From Deltaproteobacteria bacterium (GTDB taxonomy: Bacteria; Myxococcota_A; UBA796; GCA-2862545), in NCBI GenBank assembly GCA_006226595.1, contig SBGP01000103.1, forward strand, positions 90,451 to 154,450: 64,000 bases of DNA, written 5' to 3'. The position numbers were made by a program, and so were the translations under genes. Numbering within the stretch: the first letter of the stretch is position 1; each line of letters begins with the position of its first letter. The notes under the pieces were generated by a model. That model was not told where the DNA came from. It searched no databases and worked only from the letters and a program-made list of their open reading frames with translations. Positions 32,393 to 40,974 of the stretch are shown piece after piece.

Positions 32393-33493
32393 CTAGGCGT
32401 CGCGGAAGGCGATGAACTTCGCGCCGGCGAAGTTCACGGCGGTGCCGGCGACGATGCCGAGGAAGGTGGCCACGAGGTAGTGCGTCTCGAAGAAGCCCAC
32501 GTTCTCGTACATCCAGATGGATAGGCCCGCTCGGACTGCGCCGCCGGCGACACACGCGGCGAGGAAGGTCGCGTAGCGCGCGCCCATGCCCATCTTGCGA
32601 GGAGCGTCGCTCGCGAAGGTCACCGCGTCGTTGAGGAAGAAGTTGAACGTCGCGGCGGCGAGGAACGCGGGCAGCTGTGCCCAGCCGAAGTACACGCCGC
32701 CGAGCTCGACGAGCAGCGTGAGCACGGTGAAGTCGACGAGCATGCCCGCGCCGCCGACCGCGCAGAACTCGGCGAGCTGCGTGAACAGCGGCCACTTCCA
32801 GCGGTAGAGGCGCTCGAGGTGCGTGATGTACCGCAGTTGTTCCTTGAGCGTCAGCTTCGACTCGCCGTGCAGGCGGTCGGTGAACGTGATCGGGATCTCG
32901 CGGGGATCCGTCACACCCATCTTCACGATCACCTCGAGAGCGATCTTGTAGCCGATGGGGTTGAGCTCCTCGAAGGGCACGTTGGAGCGACGCACGCAGA
33001 AGAAGCCGCTCATCGGGTCCGCGACGCGAGTCAGCGGCCGTGCGAGCAGGGTGGCGCCGACGGAGTTCACCAGGCGGAGGCCGCCCCAGTCCACCATCTC
33101 GCCACCGGGCACGTAGCGGGAGCCGAGGGCGAAGGGCGCGCCGTTCTCGACGGCATCGACGAGCTCCGGCACCTTCTCGGGCGGGTGGGAGAGGTCGGCG
33201 TCGATGCACACGCAGATGTCGTAGCGCGCTTCCTGCATGCCGCGGATCACCGCGGTGGACAGGCCGCGCTCCTCGGTGCGGCAGATGCTGCGGATCGGTC
33301 GGGAGCCGTCCTCGCCGAGCTCGGCCGCATAGGCGGCGGTGCCGTCCGGGGAGTTGTCGTCGACGACCAGCATGTCGAGCGGGCGGTTCGCCGACGCGAA
33401 CGCCTTCTCGAGGCGTTCGAGGAGCACGGGAATGTTGTCGCGCTCGTTGTAGGTCGGAACGACCACCGTGACGCCCGCGCGCTCCTCCGCCAT
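32393..33493 (-). CDS. Family-2 glycosyltransferase fused to a GtrA-like membrane domain (polyprenyl-phosphate sugar synthase type)
   Basis: Residues 1-235 form a GT-A glycosyltransferase: VTVVVPTYNERDNIPVLLER, MLVVDDNSPDGTA, CIDADLSHPPEKV and a SGFFCVRR block, all as in dolichol- or polyprenyl-phosphate mannose/glucose synthases. Residues 240-360 hold four hydrophobic segments of the GtrA family (FCAVGGAGMLVDFTVLTLLV, AATFNFFLNDAVTF). Such fusions make and perhaps flip a lipid-linked sugar. The open frame goes further upstream, but ATG at 33493 fits the family start and has GGGGAG before it. It lies upstream of, and transcribed toward, the operon B operator. Confidence 0.88.
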   Translation of the reverse strand: MAEERAGVTVVVPTYNERDNIPVLLERLEKAFASANRPLDMLVVDDNSPDGTAAYAAELGEDGSRPIRSICRTEERGLSTAVIRGMQEARYDICVCIDADLSHPPEKVPELVDAVENGAPFALGSRYVPGGEMVDWGGLRLVNSVGATLLARPLTRVADPMSGFFCVRRSNVPFEELNPIGYKIALEVIVKMGVTDPREIPITFTDRLHGESKLTLKEQLRYITHLERLYRWKWPLFTQLAEFCAVGGAGMLVDFTVLTLLVELGGVYFGWAQLPAFLAAATFNFFLNDAVTFASDAPRKMGMGARYATFLAACVAGGAVRAGLSIWMYENVGFFETHYLVATFLGIVAGTAVNFAGAKFIAFRDA

Positions 33494-33624
33494 GTCCACT
33501 CCCCGGTCCAGCGGGGGCCGATAACCGGTTGTGTGGCAGATGTAAGGAGCGGACGTCGATTCCCGTTGCCCATCCGGAACCGGGTGGGCCCGAGGGCGTC
33601 GCATCGGTCGTCAGGGAGGATTGC

Positions 33625-34704
33625 GTGGAACGTTGGCCGATCACCGCCGTCGCCGTGAGCTGTGTGCTCTTCGCCTCGGCTCTCGAGATCCACCTGCATC
33701 ACCCCTCCGGATCCGGAGCGGGCGGGCCGAACCTCGCGGTCGACGTCAGCCCGGCGGAGCGCGACGCCCTCGATCGCCCCGACGACGCCGACGCGTGGGT
33801 GGCGCTGGCCGAGGTGTACGCCGAAGCCGGCCGCATCGAAGATGCGACCCGCGCGTTCGGGCAGGCTCGCCGGGTCGACCCGGACCACCCGAGTGTGGTC
33901 GATGCCCCCGAGTGGTTCGGGGGGGCGGGCATCCTCGAGGTCGAGCGGGAGGTCCTGCTCGATCCGACGAACGACGAGGCGTGGGGACGTGCCGCGGACG
34001 CGATCGCGGCGGCCGGCGACCGCACCCGTGCGGTCAGCTACTACCTTCGCGCGCTGGAGCTCGACCCCTCGGACGGCGAGTGGCCGGGCAAGTTGATGGC
34101 GCAGGGCCCCGACCCGCGAATCGATACCTTCCTCGCGCGCTGGGCGGCCACCGCCGGCGACCGGGACGACGAGGCCCTCGGAGACATCGCCGACGGCATG
34201 AAGAGCGCGGGACGTTGGCGCGATGCGTGCGCGTTCTACGGCAAGGCGCTCGCGGCGGACCCCTCGGACAACGAGTGGGTGCAGGCCATCGACGAGTGCG
34301 CTCGCCGCTACCCGGCGGACTTCCAGCCCGCGGCCGAGTACGCCCTGAGCGCACTCCGCGAGCGAGCGGCGACCAGCTCCGACGACGAGCTCGTCGGAGA
34401 CTACGCGGACGCCCTGCGCGACGCCGGTCGTCGCAGCGAAGCCTGCGCCCAGTACGCGCGAGCGGCGAGCCTCGATCCAGCGGACAACGAATGGATTCGT
34501 GCCTTGCTCGCGTGTCCAGGTCACGCCCTCGATCTCGATGCGATCCGGCGAGAAGCGGGCGGCGACGACGAGCAGCTCGGTGACCTCGCCGACAGCCTGT
34601 GGGCCATGGAGCGGCACGTCGAGGCCTGCGAGATCTACCGGGAGGCGTCGCGCCTCGACCCGTCCGACGACGAGTGGCGCGAGGCGGTCAGGCGTTGCCC
34701 TTGA
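33625..34704 (+). CDS. TPR-repeat protein with N-terminal membrane anchor
   Basis: GTG at 33625, preceded by GGAGGA, gives 359 residues. A hydrophobic segment at about 5-20 is followed by at least four tetratricopeptide-like repeats ending in near-identical units: ALELDPSDGEW, ALAADPSDNEW, AASLDPADNEW and EASRLDPSDDEW. TPR arrays bind other proteins. The anchor suggests a periplasmic or membrane-tethered scaffold. Partner and role are unknown. Its 3' end overlaps the convergent methyltransferase gene by 17 bases. Confidence 0.75.
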   Translation: MERWPITAVAVSCVLFASALEIHLHHPSGSGAGGPNLAVDVSPAERDALDRPDDADAWVALAEVYAEAGRIEDATRAFGQARRVDPDHPSVVDAPEWFGGAGILEVEREVLLDPTNDEAWGRAADAIAAAGDRTRAVSYYLRALELDPSDGEWPGKLMAQGPDPRIDTFLARWAATAGDRDDEALGDIADGMKSAGRWRDACAFYGKALAADPSDNEWVQAIDECARRYPADFQPAAEYALSALRERAATSSDDELVGDYADALRDAGRRSEACAQYARAASLDPADNEWIRALLACPGHALDLDAIRREAGGDDEQLGDLADSLWAMERHVEACEIYREASRLDPSDDEWREAVRRCP

Positions 34705-35329
34705 CCCGGCACACCATCATGCCGTCGCGCACGGTGAGCAGCACGTGCTCGACCCGGTCGTCGGCGGTGACGTGGTCGTTGAAGGCCACGATGGCGCGGT
34801 CGGACTCGCTCTGTGGCGCGAGGACGCGGCCGCTCCACAGCGTGTTGTCGGCGACAATCAGGCCGCCGGGGCGCATGCGGGGCACGAGCAGGTCCCAGTA
34901 CGCGATGTAGCCGCCCTTGTCGGCGTCGATGAACGCAAGGTCCAGGGGTCCGTCGATGAGCGGGATGCTCTCGGTCGCGGGTCCGATCACGCGACGAATG
35001 CGCTGACCCCACGGCACCGCATCGAAGTGTTCCTGGGCGATGCGTCCAGTCTCCTCGTTCACGTCGAGGGTCCACAGGATGCCGTCCTCCGTCATGCCTT
35101 CGGCGATGGACAGCGCGGAGAAGCCGGTGAACGTGCCCACCTCGACGGCCCGACGCGCACCGGTCAGCTGGGCGAGCATCTTCAGGAAGCGACCCTCGAG
35201 CTTGCCCACCTGCATCTGCGGCGACGAGGCCTCGGCGTAGGTCACCGCGCGGAGCTTGTCGTACACCGGGTGCAGATCGGTGGTGTGCGCGCGGCAGTAG
35301 TCCTCGAGGGCGTCGTCGACGATGTCCAT
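34688..35329 (-). CDS. O-methyltransferase (caffeoyl-CoA OMT type)
   Basis: The 213-residue protein has the SAM-binding motif RRAVEVGTFTGFSALSIAEG, the acid loop WTLDVNEETGRIAQEHFDA and LAFIDADKGGYIAYWDLLVP with the metal-binding Asp/Lys. VADNTLWSGRVL completes the class I caffeoyl-CoA/catechol OMT fingerprint. It uses S-adenosylmethionine and a divalent metal to methylate a catechol-like hydroxyl, of unknown identity here. Length is normal. Confidence 0.9.
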   Translation of the reverse strand: MDIVDDALEDYCRAHTTDLHPVYDKLRAVTYAEASSPQMQVGKLEGRFLKMLAQLTGARRAVEVGTFTGFSALSIAEGMTEDGILWTLDVNEETGRIAQEHFDAVPWGQRIRRVIGPATESIPLIDGPLDLAFIDADKGGYIAYWDLLVPRMRPGGLIVADNTLWSGRVLAPQSESDRAIVAFNDHVTADDRVEHVLLTVRDGMMVCRVKGNA

Positions 35330-35356
35330 GGCGGCTCCAGCTGGAGCCCCTGGATA

Positions 35357-37252
35357 TCACCGTGGGGCGCCGTCCGAGCCGGGGCCGTGCACCCGTCGCA
35401 CGGACGGCACACTCGAGGTCGAGGCGTTGGGCAGGTCGCGGACCAGGCGGAAGCCGAGGTCCTGCTGACGGCCATGCGGCTCGACACGGGCCCTGGCGGC
35501 GCAGCGCGCGAGGTTCGGGCCCTCGAGGTAGGACGAGCCGCGCACGACATGGGGCGTCTGCAGCGTCGCATCCCCGGGGAGCATGAATTCGTCACGCACC
35601 GCGGGGCCGGCGGGGTTCCACTGACTGCAGGTCCACTCGCGGACCGCGCCCGCCAGTCCGATCACGCCGTAGGGGCTCTCGTCGCGCTGGATGTCGTGGA
35701 CGAGAGGGGGCGAGGTTCTCGAGCGCGTGTGGGTCACGCATCGGCTGCCGTCGAAGCGGTTGCCCCATGGAAACAGCCGTCCATCGACCCCGCGCGCGGC
35801 CTTCTCCCACTGGACCTCGGTCGGAAGCCGCCAGCGGTGCCCGGTCCTCACGCTGAACCACAGCGCGAACTTCTCGATGGACTCGCGATCGATGCCGATC
35901 ACGGGCTGCTCTGCGTCGACGGTCATGCCCTCGGCGCGGGTCGGGAGGTCGAGGGCGTTCGCGAAGCCCTTGACGTACAGCGGGGTGTACCGGGAGCCCG
36001 TCGGCAGCTTGGGCTGGACGAGCTCGACCTCGTCGAGGCGCCGCTGGCGGACGAGGTCGTTGAGGAACTCCAGGTACAGCGCGTGGGTGACCGGAAGTCG
36101 CTGCATGACGAAGTCTTCGACCCATACCCACTGTGCGGGGCCGGAGCCGGGCGCATCGCGGTCGCCGCCCACGCGCGTCCACCCGGCGGGCACGAACACC
36201 TCGTCGGGGCCGACCAGGCCCTCGGGAGGCAGGGCGAGCGCCTCGGGCTGGTTGGCGTCTGGTGGCGTGGGGTCCCAGCGCTCACCGCGGGCGATGAAGA
36301 ACGGGTACTGGACCGTGGAGAAGCCTCTTCGGCCGACCTCGGCCATCCACGAGCCCGGCGGCAGGCGCACCTCGTCCAGCGGCGTGCGCAGCGGCAGTCC
36401 CCAGCGCTTGGCCTCGAAGCCCGTGCCGCGAGGCTGGAGCTGAAACAGGGTCACCGACGCCCCCGAGGGCTCGCTGAATAGCGACGTGACGCCCTCGCCA
36501 CGCAGGTACTCGGTGTGGCGGCCGTCGTCGTAGCGCTCGAGAGCCTCGAGGTGTTCGGCGATCGCGGCGGTATCGCCGCGCTGCTCGGCGGTCTTCGCGC
36601 GTCGGAAGGCGAGGTCGGCGAGTAGCCGGCGACCGCGCGCATCCTCGGGGTCGAGGGCGAGGAGGGCTGCGCCGATGCCGCCGAGCTCGCTCCAGATGTG
36701 CTCGGTGGCCTCGCGAATGCGCCGGTCCGCCTCGTCGTTCCCGGCGTGCAGCGCGAGTCGTGACTGCTGGCGCAGCTCCTTGAGCTGGGCGGCACGCTCG
36801 CGGGCGCACGCGAGCACGCGCTCCGCCGCACTGACGTCCGCGGTCACCGAGGCGGGCTCGAGGAGCACGGCCAGTGCGTGGGCATCGGAAGGCCGCTGGC
36901 CCGCATCGGAGGACAGGGCCGCGGCGACGGGCGTGCCTGCCAGCTTGAGCCAGGAGCCGAGCGAGTACACGTCCGCGCGCTGGTCGTAGGGCGCGCCCTG
37001 GGCCATCTCCGGCGCGACGAAGGGCCAGTCTTCGTCGTCGAAGGGGTACAGGGGCGGCAGGGCGTCGAAGCGCGTGAGCCCCACGCGGCCGTTCGCCTGC
37101 AGCACCACGTCGATGGGGAGCACCGCGCCGAGGCGCGCGCCGTGAGAATGCAGGGCCGCGACCAGATGGATCAGCTCGCGTACGAGGTCGGGCGCTCGAA
37201 CCGGGTCGTCGGTGAGGACGGCGGAGAGGGGCGTTCCAACGGCTGGCTTCAT
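35357..37252 (-). CDS. Degenerate kinase-like region fused to a formylglycine-generating-enzyme (FGE/SUMF1) domain
   Basis: Residues about 1-110 look like the C-lobe of a Ser/Thr kinase: VAALHSHGARLGAVLPIDVV (catalytic-loop position, without HRD), RFDALPP in place of the DFG region, and VAPEMAQGAPYDQRADVYSL as an APE/D-x-W-S-like block. The ATP-binding N-lobe is absent. A helical middle (110-250) leads to an FGE-sulfatase fold (about 350-620: VFVPAGWTRVGGDRDAP, WRLPTEVQWEKAARGVDG, LAGAVREWTCSQWNPAG, VVRGSSYLEGPNLARCAARA). FGE-like domains include copper enzymes that oxidise Cys and non-enzymatic relatives. I took ATG 37252; an ATG nine codons upstream is an alternative. Kinase activity is very unlikely. 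Confidence 0.72.
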   Translation of the reverse strand: MKPAVGTPLSAVLTDDPVRAPDLVRELIHLVAALHSHGARLGAVLPIDVVLQANGRVGLTRFDALPPLYPFDDEDWPFVAPEMAQGAPYDQRADVYSLGSWLKLAGTPVAAALSSDAGQRPSDAHALAVLLEPASVTADVSAAERVLACARERAAQLKELRQQSRLALHAGNDEADRRIREATEHIWSELGGIGAALLALDPEDARGRRLLADLAFRRAKTAEQRGDTAAIAEHLEALERYDDGRHTEYLRGEGVTSLFSEPSGASVTLFQLQPRGTGFEAKRWGLPLRTPLDEVRLPPGSWMAEVGRRGFSTVQYPFFIARGERWDPTPPDANQPEALALPPEGLVGPDEVFVPAGWTRVGGDRDAPGSGPAQWVWVEDFVMQRLPVTHALYLEFLNDLVRQRRLDEVELVQPKLPTGSRYTPLYVKGFANALDLPTRAEGMTVDAEQPVIGIDRESIEKFALWFSVRTGHRWRLPTEVQWEKAARGVDGRLFPWGNRFDGSRCVTHTRSRTSPPLVHDIQRDESPYGVIGLAGAVREWTCSQWNPAGPAVRDEFMLPGDATLQTPHVVRGSSYLEGPNLARCAARARVEPHGRQQDLGFRLVRDLPNASTSSVPSVRRVHGPGSDGAPR

Positions 37253-37349
37253 CGCTCGCGCAACTCCGGGCACATTCACGAACGCGACTTCGTCGCGGCA
37301 TCGCGCAGAGCCTACCGCGAGTGCCTCGCCCCGGTGGTACGCTGCCGGC

Positions 37350-39065
37350 GTGCAAGGGGTTCTGCTGCTGTCGATGCTCTCGGCGGCCTTCGGGGCGGAT
37401 CGGGCCAGTGTGGTTGCCGAGCTGCTCGAGGCCGGTCAGGGCGATCGTGCGCGCCAACGCTGCGAGCGGTGGCAGGCGGACGAGCCCGGCGCCGACGTGG
37501 CGTTGCGCGACCAGTGCGCCCGGGCGTTCTGGCCCGTGGCCGAGCGCGCCGACACGCCCGAGGCCTGGCGCGACTTCCGAAAGCGGTGGGGCGGCACGGC
37601 CGGCGAGACCGAGGCCTTCGAGCGCGAGGCCCATGCGGTGCTCCTCAAGCTCGGGCGCGATGCCTCGGAGCAGGAGCTGCTGCGCGTGGCGGAGGAGTAT
37701 GCCGCGACCGAGACCGGCGAGAAGGCCGAGGATCTCGCGGCATACGCGGCGCTGCGCAGCATGGACGATGCCGAGGACATGCGCCGGGTGGCCAAGCGAT
37801 ACCGCAGCAACCCGAGGGTTCGCGAGCTGTTCGAGGGCGAGCTCGAGCACCTGCTCAAGGTCGACATCTCCTCCGATACCGTGGAGGTCGCGTGGGTCGA
37901 CGGCGTCGAGGACCCCCAGGGCCGGCAGCCCAAGGCCGAATGGGTCGCCGTCGGTGGCGAGGGTGAGGTCCAGTCCTGGGCCGAGCTCGGCGCCCAGGTC
38001 CTGAGCGCGGCCGGGCTCGATCCTGCGCGCTTCTCGCGCAGCGAGGGCCCGCCGTTCCCGCTGTGTCCCGTGTGGGCCTCGGATGTGCGCCCCGCGGTGC
38101 GGGTCACCGTGGGTGAGGCTGCTTCGGCGATCGATGCGCCGCTCGATCCTGTGTGCGCGGACGGCGCGCCCGCGTTCCTGCTCGTCGACGATGGCCTCGT
38201 GACCGCCGTGTCGCTGGCTCCCGGCCACGAGGTCGAGCTCGCGACCCACAGCGGCTCGATGGCCTGGGGAGGTCGCGGCGAGCGGGGCGGTGCCGGGCTG
38301 TGGATTCCCGGCAAGCCCTCCCAGCCGGTCATCGTCGGCAACGGACAGGTGCTCGGCCAGAAGGTCGGCAAGGTCTTCCTGGCCCATCCCATCGCGGGCG
38401 GTCTGCCCTGGCTCACCGAGGTGACGCCGCCGCCGGACGCCGTGGCGCTCGCTCCGTCACTCGGATCCTCCGAGCTTCCGGATGGCTGGACGGTCTCCGA
38501 GGGGGAGGGGGGAAGCTTCGTCGAGGGCGGCGAGGACCCCTGGGATTTGCCGCCCGGTGAACCGCTCGTGCTCGAGCCGCTCGTGCAGTGGGCTACCCAG
38601 CTGTCTTCGGGCAACCCGAGGGTGGGCGTGACGGGGGCGACGGCGCTCCCCGCCGAGCGCAAGCGGGTTCCCAGGTCGCATCCTGCAGGCACGCTGCCGC
38701 TGGCGCTCGAGAAGATCCCCGCCGTTGATGCGGTCGAGCTGCTCGTGCCCCTCGCCGAGGCGGGCCTCAAGCTGGGGGTCGAGGAAGCGTGGCAACTCGA
38801 CCTCGACCGCGATCCTCGCCTCGAGGTCCTGGTCCGCGCCGTTGCCGACGGCAAGCCGACGACCATCCTCGTCGACACCTACCCGTCGGGGCACCGGCGC
38901 TACTTTGCGATGGACCACGGCCGGCTGCCCGACACCGACCCGTTCGCGTACGACTTCGGGGGGCGCGCCGTCCTCGCGATTCCCATGGAAGATCGCCTCG
39001 TGCTCGTGCACGTCGACGACCGAGGCTTCGCGCGCACCGCGGTGTCCTGGACCGGGGCCTGGTGA
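37350..39065 (+). CDS. Large secreted protein of unknown function
   Basis: The GTG at 37350 starts a signal peptide (MQGVLLLSMLSAAFGA) for a 571-residue protein. Residues about 20-200 are helical and charged (RDASEQELLRVAEEYAATET); the rest is strand-rich. Near the C-terminus DLDRDPRLEVLVRAV recalls FG-GAP-type repeats, and two Cys are placed at LCPVWA and PVCADG. I do not recognise a family. It is divergent from the FGE-fusion gene with a 97-base gap holding both promoters, so the two may be functionally linked. Confidence 0.6.
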   Translation: MQGVLLLSMLSAAFGADRASVVAELLEAGQGDRARQRCERWQADEPGADVALRDQCARAFWPVAERADTPEAWRDFRKRWGGTAGETEAFEREAHAVLLKLGRDASEQELLRVAEEYAATETGEKAEDLAAYAALRSMDDAEDMRRVAKRYRSNPRVRELFEGELEHLLKVDISSDTVEVAWVDGVEDPQGRQPKAEWVAVGGEGEVQSWAELGAQVLSAAGLDPARFSRSEGPPFPLCPVWASDVRPAVRVTVGEAASAIDAPLDPVCADGAPAFLLVDDGLVTAVSLAPGHEVELATHSGSMAWGGRGERGGAGLWIPGKPSQPVIVGNGQVLGQKVGKVFLAHPIAGGLPWLTEVTPPPDAVALAPSLGSSELPDGWTVSEGEGGSFVEGGEDPWDLPPGEPLVLEPLVQWATQLSSGNPRVGVTGATALPAERKRVPRSHPAGTLPLALEKIPAVDAVELLVPLAEAGLKLGVEEAWQLDLDRDPRLEVLVRAVADGKPTTILVDTYPSGHRRYFAMDHGRLPDTDPFAYDFGGRAVLAIPMEDRLVLVHVDDRGFARTAVSWTGAW

Positions 39066-39107
39066 GCCCCTCGTTTCGGGATAGTGGGCTGGTTCAAGGA
39101 GTTTTCC

Positions 39108-39710
39108 ATGAGCGCTAGGCGCGCCACATCTCGCGAAGCGCAGCGCGAGGCGACTCGCGAGCGGCTCTTCGAGTCCGCGCTCGACGTGTTTCGACGCGAC
39201 GGCGTAGAGGCAGCACGGATCGAAGACATCAGCTCAATGGCCGGGGTCAGTCGCGGAACCTTCTACTTCCACTTCCCGACCAAGGACGACGTGCTGCTCG
39301 AGCTGCTTCGCCGTACCGAGGAGGACCTGGTCACCGAACTCGACGGGCTCGACGAGTCCTCGTCCTTCGAGGACGTGCTCATGACGGTCGCCAAGCACAT
39401 GAACACGCACTGGGCCGAAGAGCCGGCGTTGCTCACGGGCATCGGTGTGGTGTCCATGCGGGCCGCGGCCGGCGGACGTTTCGACGAGGCCCGCGACGCG
39501 CACCCGGCTCGGGGCGCCCTCATCCCGCACGTGCGGCGGGCCATGGACCGCGGCGAGATCGTGAACCTGCTCCCGGCCGACCTGACGGTCGACTTCTTCC
39601 TGATGAACCTGTTCGGCATGGCTCTGGCCTGGGTCGGCTCCGAGGGTGCGGATCTCGACACGCTCCTCGGGGCCTTCGTCCAGTTCTTCCTGCGCGCCGT
39701 TCGGGTGTGA
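39108..39710 (+). CDS. TetR-family regulator, first gene of the kinase/glycosidase operon
   Basis: The 200-residue protein has a typical TetR DNA-binding domain (VEAARIEDISSMAGVSRGTF, then YFHFPTKDDVL) and a helical sensor domain. ATG at 39108 is favoured because AAGGAG lies six or seven bases upstream; an in-frame GTG at 39084 also exists. It is followed after ten bases by a protein kinase gene and then, three bases on, by a glycosidase lipoprotein, so it probably controls all three. Confidence 0.85.
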   Translation: MSARRATSREAQREATRERLFESALDVFRRDGVEAARIEDISSMAGVSRGTFYFHFPTKDDVLLELLRRTEEDLVTELDGLDESSSFEDVLMTVAKHMNTHWAEEPALLTGIGVVSMRAAAGGRFDEARDAHPARGALIPHVRRAMDRGEIVNLLPADLTVDFFLMNLFGMALAWVGSEGADLDTLLGAFVQFFLRAVRV

Positions 39711-39720
39711 GAGGTCCCCC

Positions 39721-40971
39721 ATGAAGCGCATCGGCCCGTACGTCGAAGAGGAGGAGATCGCCCGCGGTGGAATGGGCGTCATCGTCTCGGGCTTCGACCC
39801 TCGCCTTCGCCGCCGATCCGCGGTGAAGCTCCTCGCCGAGGGCAAGGAGGAGAACGCCGAGCGCGTGCGTCGCTTCGTGGCCGAGGCGCAGATCACGGGG
39901 CAGCTCGAACACCCGAACATCGTACCTGTGCATCAGCTCGGTGCCCACGACGGCCGGCCGTACCTCGCGATGCGGCAGGTCCATGGCGTCACGCTCGGGG
40001 ACATCATCCACGAGAACCGTCGCCGGCTGCTCGAGCCCAGCGTCGTCGAGGACACGCTGCGCACCATGCTCCGCGTGTGTGACGCCGTCGCCTATGCACA
40101 CAGCAAGGGCGTCATCCACCTCGACGTGAAGCCGGCGAACATCATGGTCGGCCGCTTCGGTCAGGTCTACCTGATGGACTGGGGCCTCGCGCGCCTCGTC
40201 GGCGACACCTCGGACATCGAGCTCTCCGTCGATCCGCTGCGTGGGCTGCGCAAGAACCAGATGCTCGGCACGCCCGCGTACATGGCGCCCGAGATGGCGA
40301 AGAGCGAGCACGACCGCTGCGGTCCGCAGACCGACGTGTTCCTCATCGCCGCGACGATCTGGCACTGCCTCGTCGGAAAGCCGCCGTACCTCGAGCCGAC
40401 CCTGCGCGACACCGTGTACAAGGCGGCGATGTCCGATCGGCCGTCCCTCGAGGAAGCAGCTGGTGACGTGCCGATTGCCAAGCAGCTCGTCGACATCCTC
40501 GAGCGGGCGATGGCCCCGAAGATCGAGGACCGCTACGCGAGCGTCGAAGAGATGCAGCGCGACCTCGAGCGCTTCCTGCGTGGTGGCTGGTTCCTGCCGG
40601 TCCGCGAGGTCAGCGCCGGCGCGGTGATCTACAACCAGAACGACCCGGGTGACGCGGCGTACATCATCCAGCGTGGGCGTGTCGAGGTGTTCATCGAGAC
40701 CCGGACCGGTCGGCGCGCCGTCCGCGTCATGGGGCCCGGTGAGGTCTTCGGCGAGATCGCGGTGCTCACGGGCGGCGCTCGGACCGCGGGCGTGCGCGCG
40801 ATCGACGATGTGCGCCTGCTCGTCGTCGACGCCCAGGTGCTCGAGAAGGGTCTGGGCCTGAACTCGTGGCTCGGGGCCTTCGTGACCACGCTCGCCGAGC
40901 GCTTCCGCGAGGCCGACGCGCGGCTTCGCCGCTATGAGCGGCGCGGCCTCGCGACCATCAGTCCGGAGTAG
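39721..40971 (+). CDS. Ser/Thr protein kinase with C-terminal cyclic-nucleotide-binding domain
   Basis: Residues 1-275 form a Hanks-type kinase: glycine loop IARGGMGVIVSGFDP, AVKLL lysine, GVIHLDVKPANIMV as catalytic loop (HLD in place of HRD) and YLMDWGLARL (DWG for DFG), then GTPAYMAPEM. Residues about 300-395 are a cNMP-binding beta-barrel (GDAAYIIQRGRVEVFIETRT, GEVFGEIAVLTGG). No membrane segment is seen, so the kinase is cytoplasmic and may be switched by cyclic nucleotide or another ligand. The gene is 10 bases after the TetR gene and 3 bases before the glycosidase gene. Confidence 0.88.
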   Translation: MKRIGPYVEEEEIARGGMGVIVSGFDPRLRRRSAVKLLAEGKEENAERVRRFVAEAQITGQLEHPNIVPVHQLGAHDGRPYLAMRQVHGVTLGDIIHENRRRLLEPSVVEDTLRTMLRVCDAVAYAHSKGVIHLDVKPANIMVGRFGQVYLMDWGLARLVGDTSDIELSVDPLRGLRKNQMLGTPAYMAPEMAKSEHDRCGPQTDVFLIAATIWHCLVGKPPYLEPTLRDTVYKAAMSDRPSLEEAAGDVPIAKQLVDILERAMAPKIEDRYASVEEMQRDLERFLRGGWFLPVREVSAGAVIYNQNDPGDAAYIIQRGRVEVFIETRTGRRAVRVMGPGEVFGEIAVLTGGARTAGVRAIDDVRLLVVDAQVLEKGLGLNSWLGAFVTTLAERFREADARLRRYERRGLATISPE

Positions 40972-40974
40972 TCC

